DNA of 64,000 bases from Brachyspira hampsonii 30446 (GTDB lineage: Bacteria > Spirochaetota > Brachyspiria > Brachyspirales > Brachyspiraceae): NCBI RefSeq assembly GCF_000316195.1, contig NZ_JH994111.1:1024299-1088298 (forward strand). The letters run 5' to 3'. The notes under the pieces were generated by a model, which was not told where the DNA came from, did not search any database, and saw only the letters and a list, made by a program, of their open reading frames with translations. Of this stretch, positions 57,299 through 64,000 are shown one piece after another (the first letter of the stretch is position 1; each line of letters begins with the position of its first letter). The position numbers and the translations under genes are program-made.

Positions 57299-58483
57299 TT
57301 ATAAGTTTATTATATTATTTGATTTCAGGTATTCAATAGTCTTAGTTATTCTACTCATACAATCTTTTATTTTATTTATTGAACAAGCACAATTAATTCT
57401 TAAAAAAGTCTTTCCTTCTTCACCATATACAGATCCATTCATTATAGCAACCTTACCTATTTCCACTAAATATTTTTGAAAAACCTCTTCAGATATATTT
57501 AATTTAGAATAATCAACCCAAGCAAAATATGAACCTTCCGGCATATATGATCTTAGCATTGGTATGTTATTATCCAAATAAGAAATTATATAATTTATAT
57601 TACTATTTACATATTCTAATAGTTCATCAACCCAATAATCGCATTTGTTATAAGCCGTCATAGTTGCTATTATTGCTAATATTGGCGGTGAAGATAAAGC
57701 ATCTCTATCTTTTAATATATTCAAATACTCATTTCTATCTTTATTATTTCTTATAAATAGATAAGATCCACCTAAAGCAGGTATATTAAAAGTTTTTGAA
57801 GCAGAAGTGCATAATATCATATTATCATAATCAGCAACAGAAAGTATTGGTATATGTTTTTTATTGTATACTATATCCATATGTATTTCATCTGATATTA
57901 TATATACATTATATTTTTTACAAATATCCACTAGCTTTTTAAGTTCAGCAATATCCCAAACTCTTCCTACAGGATTATGCGGAGAACAAAAAAGAAATAT
58001 TTTAGATACTCTGCACTTCTTTTCAAAATCTTCGAAATCTATTTCATATTTTGATTCTGTTTTTATTAAAGAAGAAGATAATATATTTCTATTATTTGCC
58101 TTTATAGTTTTAAAAAATCCATCATAAGCTGGAGTTAATATTAATATATTATCATTAATACTAGATTTCATTCTTATGAAATTTGATACAGAATATATAA
58201 CACTAGGACTATATACGATATCATCTTTATTTATGTTAAAATTAAATCTCTTTTTATACCATAATTCTATAGAATTTTTAAAATCATCATGATTCCATCT
58301 GCTATATCCGAATATTTTATGATTTACTCTTTTTATTAAAGCATCTATAATTTCCTCAGGAGACTGTAAATCCATATCTGATATAGTAAAAGGTAAAAGA
58401 TCATTAACTCCGAATCTATCCTTAATATAATCCCATTGAGTACAGTATGTACCTTTTCTATTTATAATTGTATCAAAATCCAT
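57299..58483 (-). CDS. malY: MalY/PatB-type PLP beta-lyase
   Basis: This 394-residue fold-type I PLP enzyme is close to E. coli MalY, a cystathionine beta-lyase that also regulates the maltose system. Shared segments are obvious: CTQWDYIKDRFG, LLPFTISDMD and FGYSRW near the start, CSPHNPVGRVW, ISDEIHMD and the PLP-lysine region SASKTFNIPAL. It lies 41 bases after the MalX-like PTS gene, matching the E. coli malX-malY order. Enzyme activity is well supported; a regulatory role here is only by analogy. Good aggat site upstream. Confidence 0.9.
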   Translation of the reverse strand: MDFDTIINRKGTYCTQWDYIKDRFGVNDLLPFTISDMDLQSPEEIIDALIKRVNHKIFGYSRWNHDDFKNSIELWYKKRFNFNINKDDIVYSPSVIYSVSNFIRMKSSINDNILILTPAYDGFFKTIKANNRNILSSSLIKTESKYEIDFEDFEKKCRVSKIFLFCSPHNPVGRVWDIAELKKLVDICKKYNVYIISDEIHMDIVYNKKHIPILSVADYDNMILCTSASKTFNIPALGGSYLFIRNNKDRNEYLNILKDRDALSSPPILAIIATMTAYNKCDYWVDELLEYVNSNINYIISYLDNNIPMLRSYMPEGSYFAWVDYSKLNISEEVFQKYLVEIGKVAIMNGSVYGEEGKTFLRINCACSINKIKDCMSRITKTIEYLKSNNIINL

Positions 58484-58524
58484 ATATTAATCCTAGATAA
58501 ATATTTTAATATTATACAATAGAA

Positions 58525-60060
58525 TTAGCTTTTTATAAGTTTATCTAATTTATTTTTTACAACATGTACTTGAGGTCCTATAATTATTTGAAGATTAGTA
58601 TCATCTAGTTTAACAACCGCTATAGCACCTGTAGCTTTTATTTCTTCCTCATTTATTAAAGCCATATCTTTAACAACCAATCTGAGTCTAGTGATACAGT
58701 TATCTAATGATACTATATTTTCTTTTCCGCCAATAGCTTTAAGCATTCTTTCCTCATCATATCCTCCAAGTTTTACGCTGTCACCATCATTAATAATTTC
58801 TCTTCCTGGTGTTTTTAAATCAAATTTTAATATAGCAAATTTGAATACAAAATAATATACAGCAAACCAAACAACTCCAACAACAGGAACCAAATACCAA
58901 TTAGTTCTAGTACCTTGTAAAATACCAAATACTATAAAATCAATTAAATTACCATCAGTATTTCCTATAGCAACTTTTAATATACCCATAGTCATAAAAC
59001 CAAGTCCGACCATAATACAATGGAATATATAAAGTATAGGTGAAATAAACAAAAATATAAACTCTAAAGGTTCAGTAATACCTCCTATAACACAAGCTAT
59101 TACTCCTGAAGTTAATAATCCTTTTATTTTATTTCTATTTTCTGGTCTTGCAGTATGATATATGGCAAGTGCTACAGCTGGAAGACCAAACAAATATGAA
59201 GGCATTTTTCCCTGAGATAAAAATCTAGTAACATTAGGATCCAAAATACCATTTGCAAACTCTTTATAAAATATAGTTAAAGCACCTGATACAGTTTCAC
59301 CATTAACTATAGCATCTCCTCCAGCAGAAGTAAATCTTATCATAGCTACAAGTATGTGATGAAGCCCGAAAGGTCTTAATAATCCCTCTCCTGTTCCAAA
59401 TAAAAATGGTCCGAAAATACCTGCTTTTCCTATTAAATTACCTATTCCAATGATTAACTTATTGAAAGTAGGCCATATAAAAGGTATTAGTAAACCTATT
59501 AAACCAACTATAACTAAAGTAGCAATAGGAACAAATCTAGCTCCGCCAAAAAAAGCTAAAGCATCAGGAAGTTTAATTTCATGAAATTGATTATGTATTT
59601 TAGCAACTATAATACCTATTAAAATACCGCCTAAAACACCAATATCAATGCTTTGTATACCCATAACCATAGCCTGACCAGCATTTTTCATATCTTCTGC
59701 TGAAGCCAAAGTACCTGTTGCCTTTAATAAAAAATTAACGGATAAACATGATACAACAAAACCTACATATCCTGAAAAAGCAGCAACACCTTTATCAGCT
59801 CTTGCAAGACCTAATGGTATAGCTATGGCAAACATAGCTGGTAAATTAGAAAAAGCAAAAGAACCTATTGTTGCCATAAACTCAAAAAATACTTTTATGA
59901 TAGGTATTTTCAAAAATGGTAAAATTTCTGCTGTTACAGAACTAGAAAAAGAACTTCCTACTCCAAGCATAATACCGCAAGCAGCAAGCAAAGAAACAGG
60001 AAGCATAAATGTTTTTCCTAAACCTTGAAAAAACTCCCAAAAATTTATTTTTTTATTCAT
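58525..60060 (-). CDS. malX: MalX-type PTS permease (EIICB, maltose/glucose family)
   Basis: This 511-residue phosphotransferase permease has an EIIC membrane domain (about 1-415) followed by an EIIB domain. It matches E. coli MalX closely: FWEFFQGLGKTFMLPVSLLA at the start, GNTDGNLIDFIVFGIL later. The phosphorylated cysteine is C455 in SLDNCITRLRL. It would import a sugar while phosphorylating it, needing EI, HPr and an EIIA not seen here. The sugar could be maltose or glucose by family but cannot be fixed. It is 83 bases after a PRD-regulator gene and 41 bases before malY. The start has gaggt. Confidence 0.92.
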   Translation of the reverse strand: MNKKINFWEFFQGLGKTFMLPVSLLAACGIMLGVGSSFSSSVTAEILPFLKIPIIKVFFEFMATIGSFAFSNLPAMFAIAIPLGLARADKGVAAFSGYVGFVVSCLSVNFLLKATGTLASAEDMKNAGQAMVMGIQSIDIGVLGGILIGIIVAKIHNQFHEIKLPDALAFFGGARFVPIATLVIVGLIGLLIPFIWPTFNKLIIGIGNLIGKAGIFGPFLFGTGEGLLRPFGLHHILVAMIRFTSAGGDAIVNGETVSGALTIFYKEFANGILDPNVTRFLSQGKMPSYLFGLPAVALAIYHTARPENRNKIKGLLTSGVIACVIGGITEPLEFIFLFISPILYIFHCIMVGLGFMTMGILKVAIGNTDGNLIDFIVFGILQGTRTNWYLVPVVGVVWFAVYYFVFKFAILKFDLKTPGREIINDGDSVKLGGYDEERMLKAIGGKENIVSLDNCITRLRLVVKDMALINEEEIKATGAIAVVKLDDTNLQIIIGPQVHVVKNKLDKLIKS

Positions 60061-60143
60061 ATCACATACCTCGATACATTAGTTTATTATAGATTGAATT
60101 CTATTTATCACATAAGAAATGAAAAATCAATATAAATAATATT

Positions 60144-61913
60144 TCACTTTTTTTTGAATTTTTTTGTAGGGCTGTAATATTTTTTTATTGATAAAATAAT
60201 TTTCTCAGGGGTTTCCTGATTTATGATTTCTTTCATAAAATTATTATCTTCCGAAAGTTTCATTATCTGCGATGCTATCTGTAAATGTTCAGTTTTATTA
60301 TTAACTATTATAAAAAATAAAATATTAGCTTCTTTATCATTAACAATAATTGATTTTTTAGAAATTATTAAATGTATACAAGGTTTGTTATCAATATTAT
60401 TAATATTGATATACATATTACTAAAAAGAAATACTTTTTCTTTTATAAAAAAATACTGTCCGAATTCTTTTACTGTATTATTTAAAATAGTAATATTTTT
60501 ATTATTGATATATTTATCATTAAAAAAGATATTTAAAATATTTTCTATTGATGTATTATTCTTAATAATATATATATTTTGCTTTTTTAAAAAATTTAAA
60601 ATATTGTAATCAAACCTATCTCTTATATCATCATAAATAAATTTTGAAAATTTCCTTTTAATTTTTTCTATTAAAAGTTTTTTATCATTATGGTTTTTAT
60701 ATATGATTTTTATAAGTTCTTTTAATGAAATTTTATCATATTGGCATGTGTAATTTTCTATAATCTTTGCTATATAATAAATTTCTTCTTCTCTTAAAGG
60801 TTCATAGAGATATGACATATTCTTCTCTATGCTGTTTTTAACCATATTAAATACATTTGCATCTATATTATAAAAATCCAAATTTTTATCTATACAAAAA
60901 TTATTTTTAATTCTATATATAGCTGGTAAAAGATATTTAGTAATTTCTTCTACTAACTCATCTTCTATTGCTATATTCATATCCTCTAAAATTTTTAATA
61001 TAAACTTTTCTGAAATTATTTTATTTTCATAGAAATGTTCATTATAATATTCACTTAAGAAATATTCTGTTAAATGAAGTATTTCATATTTGTAATTTTT
61101 ATTGTTTTGAAATAAAAAATTATTAAGAACTATTTTTATTTTTTTATATTCTGGAAGTTTAATTAGAAAAGCTGCATTATTTTTTTTCTTTATTATGTGA
61201 TTATTATTTATTCTCTCTAAAGTTGCTATTAAATATATAGACATTATATTTTTAAATTTATCAGAAAAATTTGATTTTAACTTTTTTTCTACTTCAATTA
61301 TGATTGTGCATATAATATTTATATCAGCTTGATTAATATATTCTTTTAATATTGATAATTCCATTTTTTCATTTGGATATACGGTATTTATATAATTTAT
61401 TTTATTTGATTCCATATTAATATATTGAATCATATTTAAAAATTTTAAATGCCTTAATTTCTTTTCATTACCGCCTAATCTTATTTTATTATTTTCTAAA
61501 TAAAAATAAAGCTCAAAGTTATTAATATATTCTTTTAAATCATTGATATCATTTTTTATAGTAGTTCTGCTAACACCAATATTTTTTTCCAACTTTGATA
61601 TAGTGATATTTTCTTTAAAAAGAAAATTAAATAAAATATATTTTTTTCTCTCATCTTGCGATAACAAATACTCATTCATTGGTATTTTTTCAATAAAAGA
61701 AATTAAGGCATCATCATCTAAATTAAAATACAGCTTACCATTTTTTAGGTATATTTCAGGCATATAATATTTTTTTAAATGATTATTTATATTATCAATA
61801 TAATATCTTATTGCCCTAGCAGTAATTTTATATTTTTCTACTAATGTATTTATAGATATTGGATTATTATTAATTTCTTTCAGTATATCTAAATAAACTT
61901 TAGTAAAACTCAT
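60144..61913 (-). CDS. PRD-containing transcriptional regulator (MtlR/LicR type)
   Basis: This 589-residue protein has the layout of a PTS-controlled regulator. It has two N-terminal helix-turn-helix segments (about 20-45, with ITARAIRYYIDNI, and 100-125, with IGVSRTTIKNDI). Two PRD-like helical domains (about 180-400) follow, then a C-terminal EIIA-like domain with HLIISKKS and the EHLQIASQIMKL helix. It would be phosphorylated by the PTS and control the neighbouring malX-like permease. It replaces the MalI repressor of E. coli. It lies 21 bases after pepF on the same strand; no ribosome binding site is clear. Confidence 0.8.
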   Translation of the reverse strand: MSFTKVYLDILKEINNNPISINTLVEKYKITARAIRYYIDNINNHLKKYYMPEIYLKNGKLYFNLDDDALISFIEKIPMNEYLLSQDERKKYILFNFLFKENITISKLEKNIGVSRTTIKNDINDLKEYINNFELYFYLENNKIRLGGNEKKLRHLKFLNMIQYINMESNKINYINTVYPNEKMELSILKEYINQADINIICTIIIEVEKKLKSNFSDKFKNIMSIYLIATLERINNNHIIKKKNNAAFLIKLPEYKKIKIVLNNFLFQNNKNYKYEILHLTEYFLSEYYNEHFYENKIISEKFILKILEDMNIAIEDELVEEITKYLLPAIYRIKNNFCIDKNLDFYNIDANVFNMVKNSIEKNMSYLYEPLREEEIYYIAKIIENYTCQYDKISLKELIKIIYKNHNDKKLLIEKIKRKFSKFIYDDIRDRFDYNILNFLKKQNIYIIKNNTSIENILNIFFNDKYINNKNITILNNTVKEFGQYFFIKEKVFLFSNMYININNIDNKPCIHLIISKKSIIVNDKEANILFFIIVNNKTEHLQIASQIMKLSEDNNFMKEIINQETPEKIILSIKKYYSPTKKFKKK

Positions 61914-61934
61914 ATTTTATTATTTTCATTAAAA

Positions 61935-63755
61935 TTAGTTTAATGACTTCAATTCCTCAACCTCCTTAGCAAAAAGTTTTAAAGCACTTTCTACTACTTC
62001 TGGTTTTGTCATATCAACACCAGCAACTTTTAAATTCTCTATAGGAGTCCTGCTTCCTCCGCTTTTTAAAAATTTTAAATAATTATCTCTGTTTGTATAA
62101 TCATTTTTAGCATTGCCCTCAAGCACTCCATTATATAAAGCAACAGCAGCTGACATACCAGTGGCATATTTATAAACATAGAATGAACGATAAAAATGAG
62201 GTATTCTAAGTGCCTCTAAATCACTTGTCTCTTCAAATACAGCTTTATCTCCAAAATACTTTTTAAGTAAATCTTTATAAACTGTTCTTATAAGTTCTAA
62301 TGTTGTAGGGTTACCCTCTTCAGCTTCTTTATGAATGATATGCTCAAACTCTGCAAACATAGTCTGTCTAAATACTGTAGCAACAAATCCGTTTATATCC
62401 TTATTAAGTAAAAATGCCTTAACTTCTTTTTTACTCTCATTTTGCATTAAATAATGAAATAAAAGTTTTTCATTAAAAGTGGATGCAACTTCTGCTTCAA
62501 ATATACTGTAATCATGATGCTGAAAAGGATTATTTTTTCTGCTGTAATAACTATGCATACTATGTCCAGCCTCATGTGCCAATGTAAATACAGACTCAAT
62601 ACTTTCATCTCTAAAGTTCATTAATATATAAGGCTCTGATGTATAGCATCCTGCAGAGAATGCTCCGCTTGATTTACCTTTATTCTCATATTTATCAACC
62701 CATCTTGAATTTAAACCATTCGTAAGAGTAGATACATATTCCTCACCTAATGGAGATAATGCTTTATTTAAAACTTCTATTGCCTCATCAAATGTATGAT
62801 GTATTTTAATATCTTTAACAACAGGTGCATATTTATCATACTGTCTGAAATCAGTAATACCTAATTTGCCAGCACAATATTCATAATAGCTATGAACCGC
62901 AGGCAAGGCATTATGCACACTTTCAATTAAACTGTCATAAACGCTTACAGGTATATCGTCACCGAATAATTCCATTTCACGAACACTATTGTAGTTTCTT
63001 ATTCTGGCATCAAATATATCCTGTTTGATTTGACTTGCATAAAGTTCTGCCAAAGTATTTTTATGTTTATCATATTCTTTATAAAATTGATTATAACTAT
63101 TTTTTCTTATTTCTCTGTCTTGACTTTCTTGAAAACTTGAGAATGTTGCATGTGTTAATGGTGTTTTTTCTCCATTATGTTCTAATTCACCAAAATCTAA
63201 ATCAGCATCATTTAAAGTATCAAATACATTAGAAGCAGTTGAAGATAATTCACTTTGAAGAGCTAATATTCTCTCTTCTTTTTCTGATAATGTATGAGGC
63301 TTATATTTTAGTATTTTATTTAAATAAATTAAATAATCTTTTAATACTTCATCTTTCAAAAAGTTATTCATCTTTTCATCATCTATACTCATTAATTCAG
63401 GGTCAAAATAACTTAAATTGGCGGAAATCTCTGAAGAGAGTTTTGCAAATCTAGCCATTTTTACATTAGAATCATTATTAGTTAAATCCTCTGTTTGTCT
63501 TAAAAAAGCATAAGAACCTAATTTCTCTAAAGTTATAGAGGCTTTCATTATACTATCCAATATATTTTTTAATTCATTTGCTGAATTAGATAATTTTCCC
63601 CTGAACTTTGAAACATCTTTTGAAAACTCTTCCATTAGCTTAAAATCTTTTTCAAACTCTTCATCAGTTTTGTATAATAAACTCAAATCCCAAGTATCAT
63701 CTATTTTTACATCTTTTCTTTCTATTAAAGCATTTGATTTATTTTCATTACTCAT
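61935..63755 (-). CDS. pepF: Oligoendopeptidase F
   Basis: This 606-residue zinc metallopeptidase cuts short peptides in the cytoplasm. The HExxH zinc motif is at H394-H398 (LAHEAGHSMH), followed by the third ligand region EAEVASTFNE, as in the M3B family. Length matches PepF. It has a strong taggag site. It is the first gene of a minus-strand run that continues with the PRD regulator 21 bases downstream. Confidence 0.94.
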   Translation of the reverse strand: MSNENKSNALIERKDVKIDDTWDLSLLYKTDEEFEKDFKLMEEFSKDVSKFRGKLSNSANELKNILDSIMKASITLEKLGSYAFLRQTEDLTNNDSNVKMARFAKLSSEISANLSYFDPELMSIDDEKMNNFLKDEVLKDYLIYLNKILKYKPHTLSEKEERILALQSELSSTASNVFDTLNDADLDFGELEHNGEKTPLTHATFSSFQESQDREIRKNSYNQFYKEYDKHKNTLAELYASQIKQDIFDARIRNYNSVREMELFGDDIPVSVYDSLIESVHNALPAVHSYYEYCAGKLGITDFRQYDKYAPVVKDIKIHHTFDEAIEVLNKALSPLGEEYVSTLTNGLNSRWVDKYENKGKSSGAFSAGCYTSEPYILMNFRDESIESVFTLAHEAGHSMHSYYSRKNNPFQHHDYSIFEAEVASTFNEKLLFHYLMQNESKKEVKAFLLNKDINGFVATVFRQTMFAEFEHIIHKEAEEGNPTTLELIRTVYKDLLKKYFGDKAVFEETSDLEALRIPHFYRSFYVYKYATGMSAAVALYNGVLEGNAKNDYTNRDNYLKFLKSGGSRTPIENLKVAGVDMTKPEVVESALKLFAKEVEELKSLN

Positions 63756-63906
63756 ATTTTATATTCTCTCCTAAATAATATTTTAATTTAAAACATATAC
63801 AATTAAAGTTTGTAAATTATAACATAATATTATATTTTACAAAATACAAAATAATTATATTATAAAAGTATAAAATAATTATTTTGGAAATATTATATTC
63901 TTTTTA

Positions 63907-64000
63907 ATGAAAAAACAACAGCAAATTAAAGAATTAAATAAAATTATAAAAGATAACAAACTCTCTAAATTAAATAATGAATTAAAAAAAATATTGTATA
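63907..64000 (+). CDS. Partial open reading frame at window edge
   Basis: An ATG at 63907 opens a frame that stays open to the end of the window, 31 full codons. It is very Lys-, Asn- and Gln-rich, and the product cannot be recognised. No ribosome binding site is clear. It may be the start of a real gene diverging from pepF, or an AT-rich chance frame. Confidence 0.35.
   Translation, partial: MKKQQQIKELNKIIKDNKLSKLNNELKKILY

Overview
The window looks like chromosomal DNA from a very AT-rich, anaerobic, host-associated bacterium, most likely an intestinal spirochaete of the genus Brachyspira. This is inferred from base composition, the [FeFe]-hydrogenase maturation genes, ferritin, the mix of diderm outer-membrane proteins and lipoproteins, and the purine-fermentation genes. 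There is no rRNA or other marker in the window, and I saw no tRNA, CRISPR array, insertion sequence or prophage.

Layout. 1-565: gene-free, with a GC-rich structured element at 112-228. 566-6653: ferritin, an AhpD-like protein, a cobalamin-type radical SAM protein, ThpR, a secreted protein and a chemoreceptor. 6788-12036: hydrogenase H-cluster maturation genes (TM1266-like regulator, hydG, hydF, hydE), with an Rpn-family nuclease gene between hydF and hydE. 12133-33798: a large purine/urate-type catabolic region. It holds a TrkH/KtrB transporter, a fused YqeC-MocA protein, an NCS2 permease, three-subunit xanthine dehydrogenase, carbamate kinase, YgeW, YgeY, YgeX, a DauR/YheO-like regulator and, divergently, SsnA, YgfK, a selenium-dependent type xanthine dehydrogenase and YqeB.

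33851-41331: a minus-strand block with an RNase R lacking cold-shock domains, TyrA, a NYN-LOTUS protein and a YhaN/YhaO-like ATPase plus phosphoesterase pair. 41673-46056: cell-envelope genes, starting with a lipoprotein pseudogene broken by three in-frame stops. 46123-49466: an M24 peptidase, an AroQ homologue that has lost its catalytic residues, TruB and a lipoprotein. 49555-56919: a lipoprotein, UppP, a long-linker FtsK, ThrC and ThrB. 56973-63755: a TM2 protein, a MalX/MalY-type PTS and beta-lyase pair with a PRD regulator, and oligoendopeptidase F. An open reading frame begins at 63907 and runs off the end.

How it fits together. In the central region the permease would import xanthine or urate. 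The molybdenum hydroxylases, YgfK and SsnA would process the purine ring. YgeY, YgeW and YgeX with carbamate kinase would turn the products into ammonia, pyruvate and ATP through carbamoyl phosphate. YqeB and YqeC-MocA are the expected maturation factors for a selenium-containing molybdenum cofactor. This flow is inferred from gene families and gene order. The hydantoinase-type gene usually found in such clusters is not in this window.
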